Source: Streptomyces sp. CG4 (GTDB taxonomy: Bacteria; Actinomycetota; Actinomycetes; Streptomycetales; Streptomycetaceae). From it: a DNA stretch of 64,000 nucleotides. Where the stretch lies: the NCBI RefSeq assembly GCF_041080655.1, contig NZ_CP163525.1, forward strand, positions 4,030,001 through 4,094,000, given 5' to 3'. Shown here one piece after another: positions 8,478 to 17,785 of the stretch (the stretch's first letter is position 1; every line of letters begins with the position of its first letter). The position numbers and the translations under genes were made by a program. The notes beneath the pieces are model-generated. The model saw only the letters and a program-made list of their open reading frames with translations. It had not been told where the DNA came from and did not search any database.

Positions 8478-8863
8478 GCGGTGGCCTCAGCCTTCTCGGC
8501 CGCGGAGGTGCCGGGGCCCTCGGTGTCGGGACCGGCCGTGTCGGGGCCCTCGGCGGTGTCGCGGAGCTTGTCGATGTCGGAGGTGCCGCGGTTGCGGTAG
8601 ACGGCGAGCACGATCGCCAGGCCGATGCCGATCTCGGCGGCGGCGATGGCGATGGTGAACAGCGTCAGCGCCTGGCCGGAGTGCAGGTTCTCCTTGGCGG
8701 CCCGGCTGAGCCAGACGTCGAAGGCGACCAGGTTGAGGTTGACGGCGTTGAGCATCAGCTCGACCGACATGAGGACCAGGATGGCGTTGCGGCGGGCGAG
8801 GACGCCGTACAGGCCGGTGCAGAAGAGGAGGGCGGAGAGTACGGCGGGGTAGGCGAGGTGCAT
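8474..8863 (-). CDS. nuoK2: NADH-quinone oxidoreductase-like subunit K, second cluster
   Basis: Small membrane subunit, 129 residues with three hydrophobic helices. The ATG start at 8863 shares one base with the nuoJ2 stop (TGATG). Family motifs are GVLARRNAILVLMSVELMLN, containing the conserved membrane glutamate of the NuoK E-channel, and LFTIAIAAAEIGIGLAIVL with the second glutamate. The last 35 residues are an Asp/Glu/Pro-rich soluble tail (DTAGPDTEGPGTSAAEKAEATA-like) not present in NuoK of the main operon, which is 99 residues long. Confidence 0.92.
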   Translation of the reverse strand: MHLAYPAVLSALLFCTGLYGVLARRNAILVLMSVELMLNAVNLNLVAFDVWLSRAAKENLHSGQALTLFTIAIAAAEIGIGLAIVLAVYRNRGTSDIDKLRDTAEGPDTAGPDTEGPGTSAAEKAEATA

Positions 8864-9519
8864 CAGCGGGCGCCTTCCTTCTCGGCCGGGTGAATTCCGG
8901 AATCCGTGGCGGAAGGGGAACTCTCGGTGACCGCCCGGGAGTTCACAGGGGGAGGGCTCGGCTCCGCCTTCGCCTTGCGGGACAGGACGATCGCGCCGAC
9001 CAGTGCCGCGAGGAGGAGGACGGACAGGGCCTCGAAGGGCAGTACCCAGGTCCGGAAGAGGCTCTCGCCGGTGACTCGAGTACTGCCGGCTGCGGGGCCG
9101 TTCAGATCGATCCAGGTGGTACGGAAGGCGTCGACGACCACCCACACCAGGGCGACGGCGGCGGCGACCGCCACGGTCAGGGCGGCCCAGCGGTTGCCGG
9201 AGTCGGCGTCGGGGGAGCGGCCGATGGGCGCCTTGGTGAGCATCAGACCGAACAGAAGGAGAACGACGACGGAACCGACATAGATGAGGACCTGCACCCA
9301 GGCGATGAACTCGGCGGTGAGGAGGAGGTATTCGACGGCGAGGCCGCCGAGCGCGACCACCAGCCACAGGGCGGCGTGCACCAGCTGGCGGGTGGTGACG
9401 GTGACCAGCGCGGCGCCGAAGGTGGCCAGGCCGACGAGGAGGAAGGCGATCTCGACGCCGGTCGGGGACAGGAAGCCGTGCTGGGCCGCGGCCAGGCTCA
9501 GGGACGAGGCGGGTCTCAC
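8863..9519 (-). CDS. nuoJ2: NADH-quinone oxidoreductase-like subunit J, second cluster
   Basis: Membrane subunit, 218 residues, GTG start (9519) overlapping the nuoI2 stop in GTGA. It has five hydrophobic helices. The NuoJ hallmark is ALGGLAVEYLLLTAEFIAWVQ followed by VLIYVGSVVVLLLFGLML, the TM3 region with a pi-bulge in complex I that couples quinone chemistry to the proton channels. The C-terminal 35 residues are polar and Ser/Pro-rich. It is encoded between nuoI2 and nuoK2 exactly as in canonical operons. Confidence 0.92.
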   Translation of the reverse strand: MRPASSLSLAAAQHGFLSPTGVEIAFLLVGLATFGAALVTVTTRQLVHAALWLVVALGGLAVEYLLLTAEFIAWVQVLIYVGSVVVLLLFGLMLTKAPIGRSPDADSGNRWAALTVAVAAAVALVWVVVDAFRTTWIDLNGPAAGSTRVTGESLFRTWVLPFEALSVLLLAALVGAIVLSRKAKAEPSPPPVNSRAVTESSPSATDSGIHPAEKEGAR

Positions 9520-10091
9520 GCGTCGCCCTCCCCCGGTTCGGCCTGCGCGGCCGCCAGCTTCTCGGCGGTCTTGCGGGCGGCGGCGATCTCCTTCGGCTCC
9601 TCGGCGGCGGGGTCCAGGGCCGGCGGGGCCGGGACGGTCCACATCCACTCGCGGAGTTTGTCCCGTTCGTGGGTGAGGTCGTGGATGTCGGTCTCGGCGT
9701 ACTCGAACTCCGGGGACCAGAACAGCGCGTCGAAAGGACAGACCTCGATGCAGATACCGCAGTACATGCACAGGGAGAAGTCGATGGCGAACCGGTCGAG
9801 GACGTTGCGGCTGCGCTCGCGGCCGCCGGGGGCGGTCGGCGGGACCGTCTCCTTGTGGGAGTCGATGTAGATGCACCAGTCCGGGCACTCACGGGCGCAG
9901 AGCATGCAGACCGTGCAGTTCTCCTCGAACAGGCCGATCACCCCGCGGGTGCGGGGCGGCAGTTCGGGCTGGGCTTCCGGGTACTGCTCCGTGACCGACT
10001 TCCTGGTCATCGTGCGCAGGGTGACGGCCAGACCCTTGGCGAGGCCGGAGCCTGGGATGCGGGAACGGGAGGGCGTGGGCGGCACAGCCAT
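9516..10091 (-). CDS. nuoI2: NADH-quinone oxidoreductase-like subunit I (2x[4Fe-4S]), second cluster
   Basis: Peripheral-arm ferredoxin-type subunit, 191 residues, ATG start two bases after nuoH2. It has both [4Fe-4S] motifs needed for clusters N6a and N6b: CTVCMLCARECP around residue 60 and CMYCGICIEVCP around residue 107. They pass electrons toward NuoB. The N-terminus (TLRTMTRKSVTEQYPE) is the amphipathic membrane-facing helix seen in NuoI. In a complex without NuoE/F/G this subunit is the natural docking point for an external ferredoxin donor; that is inference. Confidence 0.93.
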   Translation of the reverse strand: MAVPPTPSRSRIPGSGLAKGLAVTLRTMTRKSVTEQYPEAQPELPPRTRGVIGLFEENCTVCMLCARECPDWCIYIDSHKETVPPTAPGGRERSRNVLDRFAIDFSLCMYCGICIEVCPFDALFWSPEFEYAETDIHDLTHERDKLREWMWTVPAPPALDPAAEEPKEIAAARKTAEKLAAAQAEPGEGDA

Positions 10092-10093
10092 GG

Positions 10094-11058
10094 TTACGAG
10101 ATCACCACCTTGACGATGCCGGTGAGGGCGATCTGGGCGAGGGAGAGGGGGACGAGGAGGGTCCAGGAGAGCTTCTGGAGCTGGTCCTCGCGCAGGCGGG
10201 GGTAGGTGACGCGGAGCCAGATGACGAGGAAGGCGAGGATCGCGGCCTTCAGCAGGGTCCAGACCCAGCCGAGGCCGTCGGCACCCCAGGGGCCGTGCCA
10301 GCCGCCCAGGAAGAGGACGGTGGTCAGGCCGCACAGGACGACGATGCCGGCGTACTCGGCGAGCAGGAAGAGCGCGAAACGCAGGCCCGTGTACTCGGTG
10401 TACGCGCCGAAGATGATCTCCGAGTCGGCGACGGGCATGTCGAACGGCGGGCGCTGCAGTTCGGCGAGTCCGGCGACGAAGAAGACGACCGCGCCGACGA
10501 GCTGCCAGGGCACCCACCACCAGTGGAAGGAGTGCAGGATGCCGGGCAGGGAGACCGTTCCCGCGGCCATGGCGACCGAGGCTGCGGCGAGCAGCATCGG
10601 GAGTTCGTAGGCGAGCAGCTGGGCGGCGGTGCGCAGACCGCCGAGGAGGGAGAACTTGTTCGCGCTGGCCCAGCCGGCCATGAGCGAGCCGAGCACGCCG
10701 ACACCCATCACCGCGAGCACGAAGAACACGCCCGCGTCCAGGACCTGCCCGACGGCGCCCTCGCTCGGGCCGATCGGGATGGCGAGCAGGACGAGGAGGT
10801 ACGGCAGCAGGGCGACGGCGGGGGCGAGTTGGAAGACACGGCGGTCAGCACCGGCCGGGACCACGTCCTCCTTCTGCGCGAACTTCACGCCGTCGGCGAT
10901 GAGCTGGGCCCAGCCGTGGAAACCGCCCGCGTACATCGGGCCGAGGCGGCCCTGCATATGAGCCATCACCTTGTGCTCGGTCTGGCCGACGATCAGCGGG
11001 AAGGTGAGGAAGACGACGAACACGACCAGGAGTCGCAGGGCGACGTCCAGCGCGCCGT

Positions 11059-11062
<4 letters not shown>
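10094..11062 (-). CDS. nuoH2: NADH-quinone oxidoreductase-like subunit H, second cluster
   Basis: Membrane subunit forming the quinone-chamber base, 322 residues, GTG start overlapping the nuoC2 stop (GTGA). Signatures: EHKVMAHMQGRLGPMYAG at the N-terminus, the loop GVKFAQKEDVVPAGADR, and PPFDMPVADSEIIFGAYTEY with conserved acidic residues of the E-channel entrance. Compared with NuoH of the main operon (454 residues) it lacks the roughly 90-residue charged C-terminal tail. Its presence together with NuoB2 and NuoC2 but without NuoD2 is odd, since NuoD normally completes the quinone pocket. Confidence 0.92.
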
Positions 11063-12524
<1,462 letters not shown>

Positions 12525-12528
<4 letters not shown>

Positions 12529-13121
12529 CGTGCGTCCCCCTGAACGGCCGGGGGCTTCACCAGGTCGCTGGTCAGCGCGGCCGCCGACGGCCGGGCGGAC
12601 CCGGTGCCGTACCGCTCCCCCAGCGACTCGCGGGCGATCTTCTCCTGGAGCTTGAGGATGCCCTGGAGCAGCGCCTCGGGGCGCGGCGGGCAGCCGGGGA
12701 CGTACACGTCCACCGGGATGATCTGGTCGACGCCCTTGGTGACGGAGTACGAGTCCCAGTAGGGGCCGCCGCAGTTGGAGCAGGCGCCGAAGGAGATGAC
12801 GTACTTGGGCTCGGGCATCTGCTCGTACAGACGCTTCACGGCCGGGGCCATCTTGTCCGTCACCGTGCCCGACACCACCATCAGGTCGGCCTGGCGGGGG
12901 CCGGGCGCGAACGGGATCACGCCGAGGCGGATGAAGTCGTGGCGGGCCATCGACGCGGCGATGAACTCGATCGCGCAGCAGGCGAGGCCGAAGTTGAAGA
13001 CCCAGAGCGAGTAGCGGCGGCCCCAGTTGAGGACCACCTTCATCGGCTCGGGAGCCAGGCGCGCCAGGGTGCCGAGCCGCTTGGGCTCCGGCAGGTACAC
13101 GGGATCCGGGGTCACGTCCAT
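12525..13121 (-). CDS. nuoB2: NADH-quinone oxidoreductase-like subunit B (N2 cluster), second cluster
   Basis: Peripheral-arm subunit carrying terminal iron-sulfur cluster N2, 198 residues. The four cysteine ligands are visible: the adjacent pair in FGLACCAIEF, one in FGACSNCGGPYWDS and one in YVPGCPPRPEALL. A C-terminal extension of about 35 residues (GERYGTGSARPSAA onwards) exceeds most NuoB. The ATG start lies inside the nuoA2 coding sequence (10-base overlap). With intact N2 ligands the subunit should be able to reduce quinone if a NuoD is supplied, possibly from the main operon. Confidence 0.94.
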
Positions 13122-13531
13122 GCCAGGACGCCCTTCTTGTATGCGTACAGCAGGCCCACGGCGAGGAAGCCGAGGAAGACGAACATCTCCACCAGGGTCG
13201 TGGCGCCGTAGCCGGGGGCGGCGAAGATCGTCGCCCAGGGGAAGAGGAAGATCGAGTCGACCGCGAAGATCACGTAGAGGAAGGCGTAGACGTAGTAGCG
13301 GACCTGGGTGTGGGCCCAGCCCTCACCGACGGGGTCGACGCCGCACTCGTAGGTCAGGAGTTTCTCGGGGGTCGGCACGATCGGGCGCAGCAGGCGGCCG
13401 GCGCCGAACGCGACCGCGACGAACAGCACGCCGATGACGGCGAGCAGTCCCACCACCGAGTACGACCGGAAGTAGCCGGCCGCGATGACCTGCGCCGCGG
13501 CGGCCGTCGAGTCCCCCAACGTCTCCCGCAC
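13112..13531 (-). CDS. nuoA2: NADH-quinone oxidoreductase-like subunit A, second cluster
   Basis: First gene of the second cluster. I place the start at GTG 13531 (VRETLGDSTAAAAQ), giving 139 residues, because an upstream frame would add about 115 residues of non-family sequence. Three hydrophobic helices are present and the NuoA landmark LTYECGVDPVGEGWAHTQVRYY contains the conserved cysteine-bearing loop, followed by FLYVIFAVDSIFLFPWA. It belongs to the membrane-arm/peripheral-arm junction. A candidate promoter lies about 110-135 bases upstream. Confidence 0.88.
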   Translation of the reverse strand: MRETLGDSTAAAAQVIAAGYFRSYSVVGLLAVIGVLFVAVAFGAGRLLRPIVPTPEKLLTYECGVDPVGEGWAHTQVRYYVYAFLYVIFAVDSIFLFPWATIFAAPGYGATTLVEMFVFLGFLAVGLLYAYKKGVLAWT

Positions 13532-13637
13532 CGTCGTCCGACCTCGCTCCCTGACCTCGTGACCCTGGTGAACCGTGAATCCTGTGATGCGCCGCGCTTC
13601 GACTGACGCACCTGATTCGACGATCTGTACGCACCGG

Positions 13638-13665
13638 AGTCTAGGCCCTGATAAAGAACCGGTAA
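13638..13665 (-). promoter_or_regulatory. Candidate promoter for the nuoA2 operon
   Basis: On the minus strand, TTACCG (13660-13665) and TAGACT (13638-13643) are separated by 16 bases, a reasonable vegetative-type promoter pointing at nuoA2. A perfect tandem duplication of TGAGACAGGT lies just upstream at 13682-13701. The whole 13532-13790 interval separates two divergent operons and holds no gene. Confidence 0.35.
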
Positions 13666-13790
13666 GCAGCCCGTCACGGCATGAGACAGGTTGAGACAGG
13701 TGATGAGCCCTGGGGTGGGGTTTTCCCCCGGAGGCGGAGGGCGGCGTACCGCATGGCGCGGAGGGCGCCCGGCACGGCAGGCTGACCGGT

Positions 13791-14975
13791 ATGACCGCTA
13801 CCAGCAGCTCTGCCCCCGGCCGGGCGGACGGCACCGACCGGCTGCCGCCGATCCGGCCGGCGTACGACGCGCACACGTGGAAGGAGATCCTGTATCTCCT
13901 GCTGAACCTGCCGGTGACGGTGTTCGGCTTCGTCTACGCGGTCACCGCGCTGGCCGTCGGCGGGGCCCTGACGATCACCGTCATCGGTCTTCCACTGCTC
14001 GCGCTCGGTCTGCTGGGTGCCCGGCAGCTGGGAAAGCTGGAGCGGGCCCGCGCCCGGCGGCTGCTCGGGGTCCGGGTGGAGGAGCCGACACCGCTGCCGC
14101 TCGCGAAGACCGGCGGGCTGACGCAGCGGCTGTGGATGGCGCTGAAGGACCCGGTGGGCTGGCGGACGCTCCTCTACGACGCCATCCGGCTGCCCTGGGG
14201 CGTCCTCACCTTCGCCATGGCGCTGACCTCGCTGTTCGTGCTGTGGCCGGTGCTGCCGTACGTGGCGCGTGCGTTCACCAACGTGGACCGTTTCATGGTG
14301 CGCGGGCTGCTGTCGCCCTCGGACGAGCTGGAACGCCGTATCGCCGAGCTGGAGTCGGACCGCGGGGTCGTGGTCGACACGGCCGCCGCCGACCTGCGGC
14401 GCATCGAGCGCGACCTGCACGACGGGGCACAGGCCCGGCTGGTCAACCTGGCCATGGGGCTCGGTCTGGCCAAGGAGAAGCTGCTGGAGGACCCCGACTC
14501 GGCGGCGGCGATGGTGGAGGAGGCGCACGGCGAGGTGAAGCTGGCCCTGCAGGAGCTGCGCGACCTCGCCCGCGGCATCCATCCGGCCGTACTCACGGAC
14601 CGCGGCCTGGACGCGGCCCTGTCCTCGGTCGCCTCCCGCTGCACGGTCCCGGTGAAGGTCACCGTGGACCTGCCGGACCGCCCGGCGCCGGCCATCGAGG
14701 GCATCGCCTACTTCACGGTCTCCGAACTCCTGCAGAACATCAGCAAGCACAGCCGGGCCCGCTCCGCGTCCGTGGACGTGTGGCGCACGGAGGAACGCCT
14801 GCTCATCCAGGTCCGCGACGACGGCCGGGGCGGCGCCCGGCTGGAGTCCGGCACCGGCATGCGCGGCCTGTCCGAGCGGCTGGGCGCGGTGGACGGCCTC
14901 TTCGTACTCGACTCGCCGACGGGCGGCCCGACGGTGATCACGGCCGAGCTGCCCTGGCGGGACCGGGCCGAGTAG
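13791..14975 (+). CDS. Sensor histidine kinase (NarL-type, HisKA_3) 1
   Basis: Membrane-bound two-component kinase, 394 residues. The N-terminal half (about residues 20-180) is the 'Sensor' domain of four hydrophobic helices (WKEILYLLLNLPVTVFGFVY; ALTITVIGLPLLALGLLG; two more near 135-165). The HisKA_3 dimerisation helix carries the phospho-acceptor histidine in ERDLHDGAQARLVNLAM near residue 210. The HATPase_c domain has the N-box SELLQNISKHSRA, the G1 box DDGRGG and the G2 box GTGMRGLSERL. It is one of two paralogous kinases upstream of a single LuxR-type regulator and shares nearly identical DNA patches with the second. The signal is unknown. Confidence 0.92.
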   Translation: MTATSSSAPGRADGTDRLPPIRPAYDAHTWKEILYLLLNLPVTVFGFVYAVTALAVGGALTITVIGLPLLALGLLGARQLGKLERARARRLLGVRVEEPTPLPLAKTGGLTQRLWMALKDPVGWRTLLYDAIRLPWGVLTFAMALTSLFVLWPVLPYVARAFTNVDRFMVRGLLSPSDELERRIAELESDRGVVVDTAAADLRRIERDLHDGAQARLVNLAMGLGLAKEKLLEDPDSAAAMVEEAHGEVKLALQELRDLARGIHPAVLTDRGLDAALSSVASRCTVPVKVTVDLPDRPAPAIEGIAYFTVSELLQNISKHSRARSASVDVWRTEERLLIQVRDDGRGGARLESGTGMRGLSERLGAVDGLFVLDSPTGGPTVITAELPWRDRAE

Positions 14976-14993
14976 CCGACGGCTCCCCCTTAC

Positions 14994-15070
14994 GGGTGCG
15001 GCGCCCGCACCCCCAGGGCGTGGGGAACTGTGCGACCGGCCACGACGAAACCTGCGGCCGACCGGGAACA
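14994..15070 (+). repeat. Post-gene hairpin and Streptomyces-type dispersed repeat
   Basis: After the first kinase stop there is a hairpin with 8-bp arms GGGTGCGG and CCGCACCC and a 3-base loop (14994-15012). It is followed by GTGGGGAACTGTGCGACCGG and a CCACGACGAAACCTGCGGCC-like stretch. From memory, near-identical sequence of the form GGGGAACTGCGCGAC..CCACGACG recurs between many Streptomyces genes, so this looks like one copy of a dispersed intergenic repeat with terminator-like structure. Three short CCTACGGCGAGC-like units follow near 15078-15108. The rest of 14976-15292 holds no gene. Confidence 0.5.
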
Positions 15071-15292
15071 GAACCCCCTACGGCGAGCCCCTACGGCGAG
15101 CCCTTACGGCAACCGCGGCCACCAGCATCGAGAAGCCGACGGAACCGGCCGACGGCCGAACCGCCGGAGGCCGGGGTGGGGAAAACCCCCGCCCCAAGAC
15201 GCCGACGGACTCCATGGCCCGGCGCACCGCGAAACACGACTCTGGACACACGGCTGGACAGCCGCTCGGACGACGAGAACGGGACGAGAACG

Positions 15293-16630
15293 ATGGCCAC
15301 GGAGTACGGACACGAGTACGGATACGGGCGGGGGGACGGCGGCTCCGCCGGAGGCCATCGGCTGCCCGCCGCACTGCGGGCGCCCTTCGAGGCGCGCAGC
15401 TGGCGCGAGTTCGGCTATGTCCTGCTGAGCCTGCCGCTCTCCATCGTGCTGTTCACCTGGACGGTGACCATGGTGTCGCTCGGCGCCGGCCTGCTGGTGA
15501 CCTTCATCGGCGTCCCGGTGCTCGCGGCGGCGCTCGCCGGCTGCCGGGGCTTCGGCGCGCTGGAGCGGGCGCGGGCGCGCGGACTGCTCCGGCTGGACGT
15601 GGCCGAGCCGGAACCGCTGCGGATGCGCGGGCCGGGCGCGCTGGCCTGGATGGGCGCGGTACTCAAGAGCGGCACCTCCTGGCGGAACATGCTGTACGCG
15701 CTGCTGCAGTTCCCGTGGGCGGTGTTCTCGTTCTCGGTGGCGAGCCTGTGGACGATGGGCTGGGCCCTGCTGACGTACCCGCTGTGGTTCTGGGTCTTCC
15801 CCGCGTACGCCGGCCAGGGCGGGCTGCAGCTGTACGGAGACGAGCACCACAGCGTCTATCTGGACAACCCGTGGGAGATCACCGTGACGGCGCTGGTCGG
15901 GCTGCTGTTCACGCTGGCCACGCCGTGGATCGTACGGGCCCTGACGACGGTGGACGGACTGCTGGTCCGGGGGCTGCTGGGGCCGTCGCCGCTGTCGGCG
16001 CGGGTGGTGGAGCTGGAGTCGGACCGCGGGGTCGTGGTCGACACGGCCGCCGCGGACCTGCGGCGCATCGAGCGCGACCTGCACGACGGGGCACAGGCCC
16101 GGCTGGTCAGTCTGGCCATGGATCTGGGGCTGGCGAAGGAGAAGCTGCAGGAGGATCCGCGAGCGGCGGCCCGGATGGTGGAGGAGGCGCACGGCGAGGT
16201 GAAGACGGCGCTGCAGGAACTGCGCGACCTGGCCCGCGGCATCCATCCGGCCGTGCTGACCGACCGTGGTCTGGACGCGGCGCTGTCCTCGGTCGCCTCC
16301 CGCTGCACGGTCCCGGTGCGGGTCGAGGTGGATCTGCCGGCCCGCCCGGCACCGGCCATCGAGGGGATCGCCTACTTCACGGTCTCCGAACTGCTGCAGA
16401 ACATCAGCAAGCACAGCCGGGCCCGCTCCGCGTCGGTGGACGTGTGGCACACCGAGGACCGGCTGATGCTGCAGGTGACCGACGACGGTGTGGGCGGCGC
16501 GGACGTCTCCCGAGGCTCGGGCCTGGCCGGTCTCGCCGGACGCCTGGGCGCGGTGGACGGCGTCCTCGTCGTGGACTCCCCCACGGGCGGCCCCACCCGG
16601 GTGATCGCGGAACTGCCCTGGCGGGCCTGA
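15293..16630 (+). CDS. Sensor histidine kinase (NarL-type, HisKA_3) 2
   Basis: Paralogue of the preceding kinase, 445 residues from the ATG at 15293 (MATEYGHEYGYGRGDGG). The frame is open far upstream, but that part overlaps kinase 1 and has no coding character. Same architecture: four-helix Sensor domain (YVLLSLPLSIVLFTWTVTMV, LLVTFIGVPVLAAALAG and two later helices), with an insertion of about 40 residues (FPAYAGQGGLQLYGDEHHSV) absent from kinase 1; then ERDLHDGAQARLVSLAM with the phospho-acceptor histidine, N-box SELLQNISKHSRA, and DDGVGG. The two kinases may form heterodimers or feed one response regulator; that is inference from the gene order. Confidence 0.92.
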   Translation: MATEYGHEYGYGRGDGGSAGGHRLPAALRAPFEARSWREFGYVLLSLPLSIVLFTWTVTMVSLGAGLLVTFIGVPVLAAALAGCRGFGALERARARGLLRLDVAEPEPLRMRGPGALAWMGAVLKSGTSWRNMLYALLQFPWAVFSFSVASLWTMGWALLTYPLWFWVFPAYAGQGGLQLYGDEHHSVYLDNPWEITVTALVGLLFTLATPWIVRALTTVDGLLVRGLLGPSPLSARVVELESDRGVVVDTAAADLRRIERDLHDGAQARLVSLAMDLGLAKEKLQEDPRAAARMVEEAHGEVKTALQELRDLARGIHPAVLTDRGLDAALSSVASRCTVPVRVEVDLPARPAPAIEGIAYFTVSELLQNISKHSRARSASVDVWHTEDRLMLQVTDDGVGGADVSRGSGLAGLAGRLGAVDGVLVVDSPTGGPTRVIAELPWRA

Positions 16631-16703
16631 CACCCGTCCCCCACCCTCCCTCCCCCCATCACTCATTCGTCACCCATTCGCCACCCACGGTGACACCGCC
16701 GGT

Positions 16704-16728
16704 CCCCCCGCCCTTCCCCGGCGGGGGG
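16704..16728 (+). terminator. Hairpin downstream of sensor kinase 2
   Basis: Perfect 9-bp G/C stem (CCCCCCGCC and GGCGGGGGG) with loop CTTCCCC, then ATTGTT. It is about 75 bases after the kinase stop and 120 bases before the response regulator, so it could act as a terminator or attenuator between kinases and regulator. Confidence 0.5.
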
Positions 16729-16851
16729 ATTGTTCCGGCGGGGCGGCGGCACGGGCCGAATGCTGGAATGCTGGACCTTCGTACGACGTACCGACGAACG
16801 TCGTCGGGAGCGGGATCGGGCTTGGGGGGCCAGGAGATCGTGGAGGACAGG

Positions 16852-17511
16852 GTGCGGGTGGTCATCGCCGAGGATTCAGTGCTGCTCAGGGAGGGCCTGA
16901 CCCGGCTGTTGACCGACCGCGGGCACGATGTCGTGGCCGGTGTGGGGGACGCGGAGGCACTGGTGAAGACCGTCGCCGACCTTGAGGCACAGGGCCTGCT
17001 GCCCGACGTGGTGGTGGCGGACGTACGGATGCCGCCGACGCACACCGACGAGGGCGTGCGGGCGGCCGTACGGCTGCGGAAGGCACATCCGGGGCTCGGG
17101 GTGCTGGTGCTGTCGCAGTACGTGGAGGAGCGTTACGCCACCGAGCTCCTGGCCGGTTCCAGCCGGGGTGTGGGCTATCTGCTCAAGGACCGGGTCGCCG
17201 AGGTGCGCGAGTTCGTGGACGCGGTGGTACGGGTCGCCCAGGGCGGTACGGCGCTGGACCCGGAGGTGGTCGCGCAGCTGCTCGGCCGCAGCCGTAAGCA
17301 GGACGTGCTCGCGGGGCTGACCCCGCGCGAACGCGAGGTGCTCGGGCTGATGGCCGAGGGGCGCACGAACTCGGCGATCGCCCGGCAACTGGTGGTGAGC
17401 GACGGGGCCGTGGAGAAGCACGTCAGCAATATCTTCCTGAAGCTCGGCCTGGCCCCGAGCGACGGGGACCACCGGCGTGTTCTGGCAGTGCTCACCTACC
17501 TGAATTCCTGA
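16852..17511 (+). CDS. Response regulator (NarL/LuxR family)
   Basis: Cytoplasmic transcription factor, 219 residues. The receiver domain has the acidic pair in VVIAEDSVLLREGL, the phospho-acceptor aspartate in DVVVADVRMPPTHTDEG (near residue 55) and the conserved lysine in GYLLKDRVAE. The LuxR helix-turn-helix is LTPREREVLGLMAEGRTNSAIARQ and SDGAVEKHVSNIF. The start at GTG 16852 is preferred because GGAGG lies five bases upstream; an in-frame GTG at 16840 is the alternative and adds four residues. It follows the two kinases and is presumably their partner. Its targets may include the adjacent nuo2 or ferredoxin oxidoreductase genes, which is untested. Confidence 0.93.
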   Translation: MRVVIAEDSVLLREGLTRLLTDRGHDVVAGVGDAEALVKTVADLEAQGLLPDVVVADVRMPPTHTDEGVRAAVRLRKAHPGLGVLVLSQYVEERYATELLAGSSRGVGYLLKDRVAEVREFVDAVVRVAQGGTALDPEVVAQLLGRSRKQDVLAGLTPREREVLGLMAEGRTNSAIARQLVVSDGAVEKHVSNIFLKLGLAPSDGDHRRVLAVLTYLNS

Positions 17512-17549
17512 GCGAACGACACTCGGTAACGACACTCAGTACAGCGCAC

Positions 17550-17568
17550 CCGGCACACAACGTGCCGG
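17550..17568 (+). terminator. Weak hairpin after the response regulator
   Basis: 7-bp stem CCGGCAC / GTGCCGG with loop ACAAC, 38 bases past the stop. The rest of the gap to 17785 holds a 13-base direct repeat AGGCCGACTCGAA at 17633-17645 and 17654-17666, and presumably the promoter of the next operon. No gene is visible. Confidence 0.35.
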
Positions 17569-17785
17569 AAAACAAACGGGGGAAGGAGTTCCGGCGTTTC
17601 GGCGCCCAGGGCCGGGCTCGTGAGTGAGCTCAAGGCCGACTCGAATGCGCTACAGGCCGACTCGAAATGTCGTCCAATCTGCGGATCGCCTCGGGAAGGC
17701 GACCCTAACCGACGTAGTGTTGATCCTGGGATGGTCCGTGGGACGACCACGCCCCGGACAGCCGCCTCGAAGGAGGTCCAGTTCA

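Noticed and set aside
4908..8600. Very long plus-strand open frame (1230 codons) opposite nuoM2 and nuoL2
   Set aside because: Gln/Gly/Glu/Arg-rich translation with no domain pattern; such antisense frames arise from high-GC third positions. The minus-strand genes have clear NuoM and NuoL motifs.
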